A stretch of DNA of 64,000 bases, from contig JBAXYB010000003.1 of the NCBI GenBank assembly GCA_037127585.1, forward strand, positions 1 through 64,000, written 5' to 3'. A program made the position numbers and the translations under genes. The notes beneath the pieces are model-generated. The model searched no databases, was not told where the DNA came from, and worked only from the letters and a program-made list of their open reading frames with translations. This DNA is from CAINDI01 sp037127585. GTDB lineage: Bacteria; Verrucomicrobiota; Verrucomicrobiia; Palsa-1439. Every line of letters starts with the position of its first letter. The first letter of the stretch is position 1. Positions 30,527 through 39,546 of this stretch are shown one piece after another.

Positions 30527-31463
30527 CGTCAACCCTCCGCTTGCCGGCTTTGGCTTCGGCGGTGATTTTTAGGTAGACGTTCTCAAGCTCGACCGGCACC
30601 TCGCGGTACCAGAGAACGCCGTGGCCTTGCTTCACTAAATCCGCCAGCAACGCGACGATGTCTTCATCCTTACCGGCGAGCGAGACACGGATCATGTTGC
30701 CGACGACTTGCTGCACTTCGGTTTTGGTCTTGAGGTAATCGGCGGTCTTGCCGGCGTCGCCGGTCACTTCGATTTCGATCATCCGCTGATCTTCAATTTG
30801 ATGGAGCACGTTCGCGACGCTGTCGCACAACAACATCTTGCCTTGTTCGATGATGCCGACCCGGTCGCACGTCGTGGCGAGCTCCGGTAGGATGTGCGAT
30901 GAAACCAAAATCGTCTTGCCAAGTTGCTGGAGCGTCTTCAACAACGCGCGCATCTCGATCCGGGCCCGCGGGTCCAGGCCGTTGGTTGGTTCGTCGAGGA
31001 ACAACACTTTTGGATCGTGAATCAACGTCCGCGCGATGCCGACGCGTTGCTTCATGCCGTGCGAGAGGGAATCGACGAAGTAATCCTTCATCTCGTCCGC
31101 GCCGGATATCTTCAGAACATCGTCCACTCGTGATTTTCGTTTTGCTTTCGGAATCCGGTGGGCGGCGGCGAAGAAGTCGAGGTATTCCCACACGCGCATG
31201 CCCCGGTACACGCCGACGGCATCGGGCGCGTATCCGACGACTTCCTTGGCGCGTCGCGGATGCGCGACGACGTCGATGCCGCCGACTTCGGCCTTGCCGG
31301 AGGTGGGGGCCATCATGCCGGCGAGGATGCGGATCGTCGTGGTCTTGCCGGAGCCGTTGGGGCCGATGTAGCCGAAGATTTCTTTTTCGGCGACGTTGAG
31401 AGTGAGATTGTCGAGGGCGAGGAAGTTCTCGTACTTCTTCGTAAGGTTTTCGGTGCGGATCAC
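30516..31463 (-). CDS. ABC transporter ATP-binding protein
   Basis: A 315-residue cytosolic ATPase: Walker A GPNGSGKTTTIR, signature LSHGMKQRVGIART, Walker B VLFLDEPTNGLDP, and switch His in ILVSSHILPEL. The extra ~85-residue C-terminal domain (DQRMIEIEVTGDAGKTADYL) is common in ABC-2 export ATPases of the CcmA/NatA and GldA type. It starts at GTG overlapping the upstream stop (GTGA) and energises the following permease. The substrate is unknown. Confidence 0.95.
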   Translation of the reverse strand: MIRTENLTKKYENFLALDNLTLNVAEKEIFGYIGPNGSGKTTTIRILAGMMAPTSGKAEVGGIDVVAHPRRAKEVVGYAPDAVGVYRGMRVWEYLDFFAAAHRIPKAKRKSRVDDVLKISGADEMKDYFVDSLSHGMKQRVGIARTLIHDPKVLFLDEPTNGLDPRARIEMRALLKTLQQLGKTILVSSHILPELATTCDRVGIIEQGKMLLCDSVANVLHQIEDQRMIEIEVTGDAGKTADYLKTKTEVQQVVGNMIRVSLAGKDEDIVALLADLVKQGHGVLWYREVPVELENVYLKITAEAKAGKRRVDDAR

Positions 31464-33799
31464 GGGACGGTACCTCCAAGTTCGAAATCAAGTTCGCGAA
31501 TCTGCCAGTAGTTGACCGAGGTCGGTTCGGTTAAGCCGAGCGGTTCGATGTCCACCGCCACGAGGAACGAGCGGGTGACCGGGTCGTACCACTGGGCTGG
31601 ATTGGGAATGGTTTCGCCGGTAAGCGGCAGGTGGCGTTTCTCGTCGGTCGATTGGATTTGGACGCGGCACTTAAATGCGCTGCCCCGGTAGTTGACGAAA
31701 ACTTTGGCGCTGGTGATCTGCAAGTCCGGGCACTCTGCCGGCAAGGTGAACTCCGCGAGAATCGTGCTGCTGCGCGTGCCGGAGTAACGGCCTTCGGCGC
31801 GTTCGACGGTCCGGGCGTCCTTGTTTTTCAGGCGTAACGTCATCAACCCGCGCGGCACCGTGAGTTGCCGGCCAGCGTAGGTGACCGGCGCTCCGATGTT
31901 CCAGAAGTTCACGGCGCGGCGGGCGATTTGTTGTTGGATAGTGACCGGGAAGAGCGGTTGGTCGCTCCAGCCGTAAACGGCGGGGCCGCGTTCGCGGAAG
32001 TTGGTGTTGTCGCCGAGGCGCTGTTTGCCGAGCGTGTAAACCGGGTCGGGGAAGAAGAGGCGGCGGATGCGGGTGCGGAGTTCGTCGGTCGAGTTCGCGA
32101 CGACGCGGGTGGTGAACGCGTCGCTGGCGGCGAGGTTGCGGAAGGTTTTGGTGGCGCCGGCCGGTAAATCGCCAAGGGGCGCGATGAGCCGGTTGCATTT
32201 GAAGAAGCAATCTTCCAGCGGTTGCGCGGTCGGATTGTTCACGGTGACGGTCAACCCGGCTTCGCTCAAGACTGCGCGAGCTTGGGGTTGTTGGCCGTCG
32301 GGCAACACCGCCTGGCCGAACATCGCGCGCATGTCGCTGGCACGAATGGCCAACCCCGGCATGCTCAAATCATCATCGACGCGGACACTGAACGGGTCGC
32401 CGCCCGGCCGCGGTCGGACGCGCAAGGTTTCGGCCGACGCAGTCAGATCGAAGGCGGCGGCGCGCGGCGAATAGAGGCCGAGGACGCTGTGGGCGACGGC
32501 GTGTTCGCCGGCGACGTAGATGACGTTGACTTCGTTGAGGAAGGGTTGCGGTTGGCCTTTCCACCGGTCGGCGGCGACGACGACGGCACCGCCGGTGATG
32601 ACGGCGAGAATGACCACGACCGGCCAGCCGCGTTCGGGGTTGCGGGTGAGGCGAAAGGCGTAGAGCACGACGATCAGGCCGGCAGCGAGGACGGCGAGAT
32701 AAATCAGGATCGGGCCGCGCCCCAGCACTTTGATGCCGGCCAGACTTGAGACAATGGCATCGGTGCTAGCGGTGCGTTCGAAGAGGCGGTCGGTGGCCGG
32801 GATGGTTTTGAGCGCGTAGCTGAGCAGCTCGGCGCTGAAGTTGGTGGTGCCGGTCCAGCGTTGAAACGCTAGGTCACCGGAATCGAGCGCGAAGGTGGCA
32901 ACGCTGCCAAGTCCTTCGCGGCGGACGGCGAGGAGCGGGGAGTTGGTGTCGCCGGCGAGGACGGTGCCGTCCCGAACGACCATGCGGCGGAAGGTTAGAC
33001 CGTCCTCGAAGACGGTGGGTGTGCCCCACCGGCGGAGGCGGGGTTCAGTGGCGAGTTTGTCGGCTGGGGCGAACTCGACGGGGGCGATGGCCGGCCAGCT
33101 CGGGTTGACCGGTAAGAAAAGGGTGCCGCCCGCGCGCACCCAATCAAGGATGGCTTGGCGTTGCATGGTGTTCAGATCCGTGGGGCCGGGATCGCCGAGA
33201 ATCAACAAGCTGACGCTTTCGTAATCGACAGCCCGGGCCGGTAAGTCGCGGGGCATGACGCTGACAGGGGCGACCGGCTTGCGCGTCCAGCCGGCGGGGA
33301 GATCGCTCGGGGTCCGGTACGAAGTCAGGCGCGCATCGGCGACCAGCATGAGCGCGGCGTTGTCGGGAATGATTTTCCCGAGGATCTCGTACTGCGACCA
33401 AACTTTGAGCCCGCCATCGGTCAGTTTGGCGGTGAGCACTTTGATGACGGAGGTGGATTCGGCTTTGTCCTGGCCGGGTTTGGTGATCGGCGCGTTTTCG
33501 GAAGCGTCCGGGAAGACGGTGAGATAAATGGTGCGGCGCGACTGGGCCGGCAGGAAGACGGGTTTGCTGATGCTGATGGATTGGCCTTGGGCGCGGCTGG
33601 CCGGTTCGACGACGATGGTGGCGTGGCGGTCGGGGCCAGGATTTTCGATGTCCACGCGCAACGGCGTCCAGTGGCGGTTGGGGAACTGGTGGTTGAAACC
33701 GAAGGTGGCGTTGCGGATGACTGGCAGTTCGGTCGAATCGGCGCGACAGACCAGGGCCAGGCTCAACAGGAAGACCGGAAACAAAAAGAAACGAAGCAT
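31460..33799 (-). CDS. large exported/anchored protein heading the ABC operon
   Basis: A 779-residue protein with signal peptide MLRFFLFPVFLLSLALVCRA. It has an N-terminal beta-sandwich-like region (RHWTPLRVDIENPG), a Rossmann-like, GATase-fold-like segment with VSLLILGDPGPTDLNTMQRQ and WVRAGGTLFLPVNPSW, then two transmembrane helices (about 382-405 GPILIYLAVLAAGLIVVLYA, and 410-432), and a second large beta-rich domain. This layout resembles accessory proteins encoded next to ABC-2 exporters (a GldG-like theme), but I cannot prove homology. It is translationally coupled to the ATPase gene. Confidence 0.8.
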   Translation of the reverse strand: MLRFFLFPVFLLSLALVCRADSTELPVIRNATFGFNHQFPNRHWTPLRVDIENPGPDRHATIVVEPASRAQGQSISISKPVFLPAQSRRTIYLTVFPDASENAPITKPGQDKAESTSVIKVLTAKLTDGGLKVWSQYEILGKIIPDNAALMLVADARLTSYRTPSDLPAGWTRKPVAPVSVMPRDLPARAVDYESVSLLILGDPGPTDLNTMQRQAILDWVRAGGTLFLPVNPSWPAIAPVEFAPADKLATEPRLRRWGTPTVFEDGLTFRRMVVRDGTVLAGDTNSPLLAVRREGLGSVATFALDSGDLAFQRWTGTTNFSAELLSYALKTIPATDRLFERTASTDAIVSSLAGIKVLGRGPILIYLAVLAAGLIVVLYAFRLTRNPERGWPVVVILAVITGGAVVVAADRWKGQPQPFLNEVNVIYVAGEHAVAHSVLGLYSPRAAAFDLTASAETLRVRPRPGGDPFSVRVDDDLSMPGLAIRASDMRAMFGQAVLPDGQQPQARAVLSEAGLTVTVNNPTAQPLEDCFFKCNRLIAPLGDLPAGATKTFRNLAASDAFTTRVVANSTDELRTRIRRLFFPDPVYTLGKQRLGDNTNFRERGPAVYGWSDQPLFPVTIQQQIARRAVNFWNIGAPVTYAGRQLTVPRGLMTLRLKNKDARTVERAEGRYSGTRSSTILAEFTLPAECPDLQITSAKVFVNYRGSAFKCRVQIQSTDEKRHLPLTGETIPNPAQWYDPVTRSFLVAVDIEPLGLTEPTSVNYWQIRELDFELGGTVP

Positions 33800-33928
33800 G
33801 CCGGCCGGAAGTCTTACCCGTCGCAGGTAAAAGGGGAAAGTGAAAAAATCAGCGCGAATACCGGCAACTGCGAACTAAGAACCGTTGAACTGGGAAATGC
33901 ACGAATCAGGATCAACCGCCAAGTCGCC

Positions 33929-34450
33929 CTACGCACGGCCGGTTGCGGCGGTTACCGGCGATTGCTTGGCGATTAGCCCGTTGATCTCGCGAATCATCGC
34001 CGTGTTTTCGCTGACGACTTTGTATTCGACCCAAAATGCGTAGAGGTTGAATACCACGACCACCCACGAGACCCATGCGTGCAGCATGCCGCGCGAGAGG
34101 CCGGTATCTTTGGCGCCGCCAAGCAAGGCGGCGGCGATGATCGTGATGCAGCCGAAGGTCGCCATGCCGGAGCTGCGGCCGGTGAGCCGGCGGATCCGAC
34201 GGGTGTAGCCGGTCTGGGGATCGTTCGGGAGATGATGGGTGGCGATGGCTTCTTTGATGCCTTTGCCGGAGCCCATGAAATGCATCATCACGACGCAATG
34301 GGTCAGGCAGGTGTAGAGGCCGGTCAAGACGCCGAGTCCTTGATGCAGCCAATTGGCGGAGTGATGCGTCATTCCAAAGTAGAGGGTGATGGCAAATAGG
34401 ACTACATTCCAGAAAGCCATCCCGATGAAAATCTTGCCCATTTGTAGCAT
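33929..34450 (-). CDS. four-helix membrane protein with conserved-looking His residues
   Basis: A 173-residue protein with four hydrophobic helices: FIGMAFWNVVLFAITLYFG, GVLTGLYTCLTHCVVMMHFM, MATFGCITIIAAALLGGA and LHAWVSWVVVVFNLYAFWVE. Histidines occur near helix ends (THHSANWLHQG, LTHC, MMHF, LHAW), compatible with haem or metal binding, which would suit its place 6 nt after the aldo/keto reductase at the end of the cytochrome c maturation operon. No family is recognised. Confidence 0.75.
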   Translation of the reverse strand: MLQMGKIFIGMAFWNVVLFAITLYFGMTHHSANWLHQGLGVLTGLYTCLTHCVVMMHFMGSGKGIKEAIATHHLPNDPQTGYTRRIRRLTGRSSGMATFGCITIIAAALLGGAKDTGLSRGMLHAWVSWVVVVFNLYAFWVEYKVVSENTAMIREINGLIAKQSPVTAATGRA

Positions 34451-34456
34451 AACGTT

Positions 34457-35416
34457 TTATCCCTGCAGTGAACCTTGGACGGCGACCATTTCGTCGCGGG
34501 TGATTTGGGGCAACATGCTCGTACCGACATGCGCCTCGACTTGGGCGCGATCTTTGACGCCGATAATCGCCACCGAGACGGCAACGTTGCTGAGCACAAA
34601 TTTCACGGCTAACTGCGGGAGCGTGAAACCGGCCCGGGTGGCGACCGGCCGCAAACGTTCGACGGTATCCATCTGCCGGTCGAACTCGGCCCGACTTTCG
34701 CCCGCGAGCCATTTGCTGCGAATATCGTCGGGTGCGAATTGGGAGTTCTTGTTGTACTTGCCGGTGAGTTTACCCATCGCGAGGACGCCGCGCGCAATGA
34801 CCGCAATCCCGCGAGCCCGGCAATAGGGGAGAATGTCGCGTTCCGCGCGGCGGTCGAACAGGTTGTAGTTGCATTGGACTGCGCCGAGAGTCCGCTTTTC
34901 GTCGAAGCGCAGCACCATATCGAGATCGTTTGTCGAAACGCCGAACGCGCGAATCTTGCCGGCTTGCTGGAGAGTGTCGAAGGCGGCGAGAAATTCGGCC
35001 CAGCGTTCCGTCCGCCAGATGTGACATTGATAGAGGTCGAGATGGTCGGTTCGGAGTCGGCGCAGGCTGGCTTCGCACGCGCCGATGATGTAGTCGCGCG
35101 ATTCGTTGAGGGTCCGGTACCCCGCAGCATCCCGGCCGAAGCCGACTTTGGTCGCGATGTAAACCTTGTCCCGGCAAGGCTGCAAAGCTTGGCCGAGAAT
35201 TTCTTCGCTCCGGCCCCAGCCGTATTGGTCGGACGTATCGAAAAAGTTGCAGCCGAGTTCGACGGCGCGTTGGACGGTGGCGACGGACTCGGTGTCCGTG
35301 ATTCCGCTCCAGCCGTCGGGCTTGCCGTCCAGCGTAATGGCGCCGCCGAATTGCCAGCCGCCGACGCCGATTTCGCCGACGCGCCACCCGGTCTTTCCGA
35401 AAGTGCGTAGAATCAT
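34457..35416 (-). CDS. aldo/keto reductase
   Basis: A 319-residue TIM-barrel NADPH-dependent reductase. The family tetrad is visible: Asp and Tyr in NFFDTSDQYGWGRSE, Lys in VYIATKVGFG and His in LYQCHIWR; IAVIARGVLAMGKLTGKY and the C-terminal SVAIIGVKDRAQVEAH give the NADPH site. The start overlaps the ccsA stop (TAATG), so it is part of the ccs operon; why is unclear. Substrate unknown. Confidence 0.93.
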   Translation of the reverse strand: MILRTFGKTGWRVGEIGVGGWQFGGAITLDGKPDGWSGITDTESVATVQRAVELGCNFFDTSDQYGWGRSEEILGQALQPCRDKVYIATKVGFGRDAAGYRTLNESRDYIIGACEASLRRLRTDHLDLYQCHIWRTERWAEFLAAFDTLQQAGKIRAFGVSTNDLDMVLRFDEKRTLGAVQCNYNLFDRRAERDILPYCRARGIAVIARGVLAMGKLTGKYNKNSQFAPDDIRSKWLAGESRAEFDRQMDTVERLRPVATRAGFTLPQLAVKFVLSNVAVSVAIIGVKDRAQVEAHVGTSMLPQITRDEMVAVQGSLQG

Positions 35417-37344
35417 TAGACCTTTTGGACCAGCTGGAAACTGCGCCAGCGGCGGACCGGTAGGAGGCCGAGGAGGATGAGGCAGACTTGGGTGCCGTTA
35501 AAGAGCATCAGCCATTTGAACGCGGCGTCCATGAAGCCGTAGCTGTGGAGGCCGATGCCGAGCATGTTGACGCCGAACCACGAGAACGCGGTGACGATGT
35601 TGCCGAAGATGGCGAGGTTCATCAGGCCGCGGTCGCGGACGAGGCCGCCCCAGCGCGCGTGGAGGATCAGCGCATTCCAGATCACGATGAGGAGCGCGCC
35701 GTTTTCTTTCGGATCCCAACCCCAGAAGCGGCCCCAGGATTGATCCGCCCAGATGCCGCCGAGGACCGTGCCGACGAAGCTGAAGAGCGTGGCGAAACAG
35801 ACGATGGCATAAACCATATTGGCCAATGCCTTGCCCAGATTTGCGGTGCCGGCTTTTGTCGCGAGTACCGGCGTGAAGACGCCGAGAACGATGTAGGCCA
35901 GCGCCAAGGTGCCGGCAACGAATGTGGCCGCGTAACCCAGCGTGACACAGACGACATGCGTCGCGAGCCAGAAGTTGGTGTCGAGCACGGCGCGGAGCAT
36001 TTCCATTGTGTCGCCGCCGAGGGCGAGGTTGTGGGCGATCAGTAAGGTGACGAAGCCGGCCAGTCCGGCGACCGCGCTGCCGAGGCCGATTTTATAGACC
36101 CGCTCCAGGACGAGGCCGAGTCCGCACGCGCCCCAACCGATGAAGATGGCGGAGGAATAGAGGTTCGTGACCGGCGGTCGGCCTTCGAGCACCATCCGGT
36201 AGATGAGGCCAAAGGTGTGGACCACAAAAGCCAGTCCGATCAGGAAAAATGCCGACCGGCGCAGGGACTCCGAAAGTTGCGGGGCGGGACCGAAAAGCAG
36301 CAACGCGCCGGCGGCGAGCATGAAGGCGACGAGATAAATGATGGTGGCGTGGAGAAAGACTTTTATCTGGTTGAAGTAAAACTCCGACCGGCCTTTGGCC
36401 ACTTCGCGCGCGAAGCCGGTCAGCAGCCAATTCTTGTAGCCGGACACCGCGCTATTGAATTCCGCGGCTTCATCGTGTCCGTACGCCGTGGCCATCCGGG
36501 CAAAGAAACTCACCGCTGGCGCGAGCGAGCCGCCGCCGCGCAGGGTGCTGAGGACGCTGGCGCCGACGTTGAGCCAGGCGTCTTTGTTGGCGGGATCGGT
36601 TGGGGGCACGGTCAAGGGATAGGCAAAGTTGGCTTGTTCATCGAACTGCTGTGCGAGACCGGAGAATCGTTTCAGGGCGGCTTCATCAAACTGCTGGCCG
36701 GCCTGCTGCGCGCGCAACGCCGCCAGCCCCGCCGGTAACGCGGCTTGAAACTTGGCCAGCAACTCCGCGAAGTTGTGCGTGTCTTCGGGCTGGATGCTGC
36801 TTTTGAGGCGTTGATAGAGGAGGAGGCCGTTGGCGAGTTTGAGAAGTTGTTTTTGATAGGTCGTGCGGTTGGCGTCTTCGATGGCGCTGGCGGTGCGCGC
36901 TTGGGCCGAGATTTCCGCCAGCCGGTTCTCGAGTTCGGCAAAAGTATAGTAGCGCAGGCCGGATTTCTCGACACCCTTGTCGCCGAGTTTGAGTTCGCTG
37001 ATGAGGTCGGGATGATGAATCAGAAAGATCGGGCGCGAATCCGCGATGTCGGGCTTGAAGAAAACTTCGAGCAGCCAGTCGGTGGATTTGAGTTTGGCCG
37101 GATGGTGCCAGAATTTCCAGCTGGGAACTTCTTCCAGCGGCACATCGCCGGTACTGCGAATTTGCAGCAGCGAATTGCGGGCGACCGAGTCGAAGGGTTG
37201 GATGCGACCGTTGAGCAAGACCGGCAGGCGACCGAAGTCCGCGGTATGCATTGCGCTGTCTTTCTTCGGCAACATCACGACAATGATTTCCGTGGCGAAC
37301 AGCGCCAGGAACAGCCACGGCAGAGCTTTCAAGAGAGCTTTCAT
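35416..37344 (-). CDS. ccsA: cytochrome c maturation protein CcsA/CcsB with large N-terminal extension
   Basis: A 642-residue membrane protein. The C-terminal half is the haem-handling domain with the tryptophan-rich WWD segment WADQSWGRFWGWDPKENGAL, conserved His positions (LIAHNLALGG, TDTNFWLATHVV-type and GLHSYGF) and about eight helices. The N-terminal ~300 residues, after one helix (ALPWLFLALFATEIIVVM), are a large soluble domain (RLPVLLNGRIQPFDSVARNS, HPDLISELKLGDKGVEKSG), as found in the long CcsA-type proteins of Bacteroidetes and related phyla. With Ccs1 it exports and attaches haem to apocytochrome c outside the membrane (system II). The start overlaps the ccs1 stop (ATGA). Confidence 0.93.
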   Translation of the reverse strand: MKALLKALPWLFLALFATEIIVVMLPKKDSAMHTADFGRLPVLLNGRIQPFDSVARNSLLQIRSTGDVPLEEVPSWKFWHHPAKLKSTDWLLEVFFKPDIADSRPIFLIHHPDLISELKLGDKGVEKSGLRYYTFAELENRLAEISAQARTASAIEDANRTTYQKQLLKLANGLLLYQRLKSSIQPEDTHNFAELLAKFQAALPAGLAALRAQQAGQQFDEAALKRFSGLAQQFDEQANFAYPLTVPPTDPANKDAWLNVGASVLSTLRGGGSLAPAVSFFARMATAYGHDEAAEFNSAVSGYKNWLLTGFAREVAKGRSEFYFNQIKVFLHATIIYLVAFMLAAGALLLFGPAPQLSESLRRSAFFLIGLAFVVHTFGLIYRMVLEGRPPVTNLYSSAIFIGWGACGLGLVLERVYKIGLGSAVAGLAGFVTLLIAHNLALGGDTMEMLRAVLDTNFWLATHVVCVTLGYAATFVAGTLALAYIVLGVFTPVLATKAGTANLGKALANMVYAIVCFATLFSFVGTVLGGIWADQSWGRFWGWDPKENGALLIVIWNALILHARWGGLVRDRGLMNLAIFGNIVTAFSWFGVNMLGIGLHSYGFMDAAFKWLMLFNGTQVCLILLGLLPVRRWRSFQLVQKV

Positions 37345-38486
37345 GCGACCTTCCGTTTCTTGGCAAAGCCAACGAGATGAGTCCCGAATTGGACGAGTAA
37401 TCCCAAACCGACGAGCACGCACGAGAAATACGGCGTGAGCCAACTGGGGTTGTGAACCACTTGGAGGACGGTCCCTTGGTTGTCGGGGTCAAAGCTGGCT
37501 TGGTAGTACGTGTCGCCGTCGTACCGGAGCGGGTTGTTCATGTAGATCAAGACTTCGCGCTTCTCGCCGGTCGCCGGGCGCTCGATGCGGACGCGGCTCG
37601 AGAAGTTTTTGGGGATATCCGTGCCAGGATATTTGTCGTGCTTGAATTCCAGAAGGTGGAGCGTGAACGGCTTGTAGAATCGTTCGCCGCGTAACGCGAG
37701 TTGATACCGGCGACCGTTGTGGGTGAATTCCTGGGGCCGCGTCAGATACGCGGAGATGAGAAAGGTGCCGAGCGAGCCTTGCGGCGTGACGAGCTCGACG
37801 ATGCCGGAGGGCATGTCGCGCCGGTCCATGACGGTTTCGTGCGGCAGTTCGCGCCACCAGATGCCAGCGCCGAAGCCGGCCGTGACGGCGATTTCGGAAT
37901 AACCCGGGCCGGTTTTTTCGACGAGAGCCGAGTTTTTGTAATACGTCTGGACGCGAATGGAGAAGGGCATGTCTGCCTGATTGATCTCGCCCAGCTTCGC
38001 CAACCGGCCGGCGGGGATGGCGACGACTTTGTCGGTGGTTGCTTCGGTCGTATCGATCACTGCGAGTTCATATTGACTCGACGCTTCCGAATAGTTCTTC
38101 GTCTCGCCGTGACGCATGTGCAGCATGCTTTCCGTCGAGAGTACATCGGTCAGCAGTTGCCCGAAGAGCAGGAGGACGACGCCGAGATGAATCATCGCGA
38201 TGCCGTATTTCTTCTTGCCGGGTTGGTAGTAGCGGAAGTGGGCGGCGAATAGATTGATGAGCAGGAGCCAGCCGATGGCATAGCCTGCCGGAAAAATCGG
38301 AATCCGCCAACTCGATCCGCCCGGCGCCCAGTAGATGAAGAAGCTCCGAAAGAAATCGTTCTGCGCCCGGTACAACCCAAGATTTACCTGTGCCAGTGTG
38401 CCCCAAAACACCAGCACCAACCCCAGCGCCAGCAAAACTACGGTGAGCCGGAGTGACGTAACAATCTTGTAGAGCTTGGTAAGCAT
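37341..38486 (-). CDS. ccs1: cytochrome c maturation protein Ccs1/ResB
   Basis: A 381-residue ResB-family protein: N-terminal helices (LRLTVVLLALGLVLVFWGTL, GYAIGWLLLINLFAAHF and MIHLGVVLLLFGQLLTDVL), a ~200-residue periplasmic domain (GRRYQLALRGERFYKPFTLH), and a last helix (TPYFSCVLVGLGLLVQFGTHL). It partners CcsA as the system II haem lyase. The start is MLTKLYKIVTSLRLT; the lipoprotein stop lies 2 nt upstream. Confidence 0.92.
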   Translation of the reverse strand: MLTKLYKIVTSLRLTVVLLALGLVLVFWGTLAQVNLGLYRAQNDFFRSFFIYWAPGGSSWRIPIFPAGYAIGWLLLINLFAAHFRYYQPGKKKYGIAMIHLGVVLLLFGQLLTDVLSTESMLHMRHGETKNYSEASSQYELAVIDTTEATTDKVVAIPAGRLAKLGEINQADMPFSIRVQTYYKNSALVEKTGPGYSEIAVTAGFGAGIWWRELPHETVMDRRDMPSGIVELVTPQGSLGTFLISAYLTRPQEFTHNGRRYQLALRGERFYKPFTLHLLEFKHDKYPGTDIPKNFSSRVRIERPATGEKREVLIYMNNPLRYDGDTYYQASFDPDNQGTVLQVVHNPSWLTPYFSCVLVGLGLLVQFGTHLVGFAKKRKVA

Positions 38487-38487
38487 C

Positions 38488-39501
38488 TCAGTACTTAGCC
38501 TCTTGCACGAATTTGCTAAACGCATCTTTCTGGGCGGCGACAATCTTGGCGTCACCCATCAGCTTGTAGAACCACGCTTGCCCCGGCTGCAGCACCATCG
38601 CGCCGACCAGTGCGGCGGGCTGACCGCTCCGTGCATCTGTGCCGGACATCTCGACGAAGGTTGCCGAACCGCGCGTCAAAGCTGCCTTCGCGAGTTCGTC
38701 GGAGGTCTGCTCACCTAAGCCGAGTTGCTTGCGCCACCGGTTCACATTCGCCGCCAAGCCGCCGCCATCGCCGGCCGACGAACTTATGTTCACGGCGGCT
38801 TGGCCGCCGGCAATCGTGAACTTAGCCACGAGAAATTGTCCGCCGGTCACTTCCGTCCAGTCGCCGGGCGGCGTCCATTGCGGCTTGTCGGCGTTCGCGG
38901 CGGGCGCGGTTTCAGTGGTCGCGAATTGAAGCGATTTGAGAAACTCGACAAAGACCGGCTTTTGTTGCGCCACGAGTTGATCGTCGCCGGTCATTTTGTA
39001 AAACCAGGCCGTGCCGGTCCGATGTTGAATGACAGCTAGAATCCGCAGCGGTTCGCCATTCGGGCCGGCGCCGGCTTGCTCGTAAAGTTCAGCAGACTGA
39101 CCGGCCAACTCGACTGGTTGCGCGAGCGCCTTCAATTCCGTCTCGGATACCGGCGGTTGACTGACTTGGCCGCGCCACCGGTTCACATTGCTAAGTTCGC
39201 CGCCTGCCGCGCCCGGTAACGGGACGATGCTGACATCGGCTTCCTTGCCGGCTGGCCCTTTGACCCGGAACGACGCCACGCGGAATTCACTTGGTGCGCC
39301 TTCCTTCCAGCCGGCCGGTAAATTCCATTTCAACTTCGGCGGGGCTGGCTCTGCCGCGTGGTCCGCATGGCCGTCGGGCATCGCTGGCGGTGCCGACTGT
39401 TCTTTCGGGACGGTATAAACTTTGATGTCGTTCTGTTCGCAGCCGGTCAGTCCCAGCGCGAATAGGACACATACCTTCACAGGGAAATCGTGATTCACAG
39501 C
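38488..39501 (-). CDS. lipoprotein with two copies of an unknown domain, in the ccs operon
   Basis: A 337-residue lipoprotein: hydrophobic VCVLFALGLTGC, with the lipobox LTGC. Starts at GTG 39501 (giving NHDFPVKV before the core), 39480, or ATG 39534 are all in frame; 39501 is favoured because TTGCGC, 17 nt, TAATAG ends 7 nt before it. The mature protein has two homologous ~130-residue repeats: LKWNLPAGWKE ... ELSNVNRWRGQVSQPPVSE and PQWTPPGDWTE ... LAANVNRWRKQLGLGEQTS, each ending with a W(F)YKMTGD / WFYKLMGD motif. First gene of the ccs1-ccsA operon; a role in c-type cytochrome maturation is inferred from position. Confidence 0.82.
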   Translation of the reverse strand, partial: AVNHDFPVKVCVLFALGLTGCEQNDIKVYTVPKEQSAPPAMPDGHADHAAEPAPPKLKWNLPAGWKEGAPSEFRVASFRVKGPAGKEADVSIVPLPGAAGGELSNVNRWRGQVSQPPVSETELKALAQPVELAGQSAELYEQAGAGPNGEPLRILAVIQHRTGTAWFYKMTGDDQLVAQQKPVFVEFLKSLQFATTETAPAANADKPQWTPPGDWTEVTGGQFLVAKFTIAGGQAAVNISSSAGDGGGLAANVNRWRKQLGLGEQTSDELAKAALTRGSATFVEMSGTDARSGQPAALVGAMVLQPGQAWFYKLMGDAKIVAAQKDAFSKFVQEAKY

Positions 39502-39546
39502 GTGACTATTACTGACTTTGATTGTGCGGCGCAAGCTGTCGTTTGG

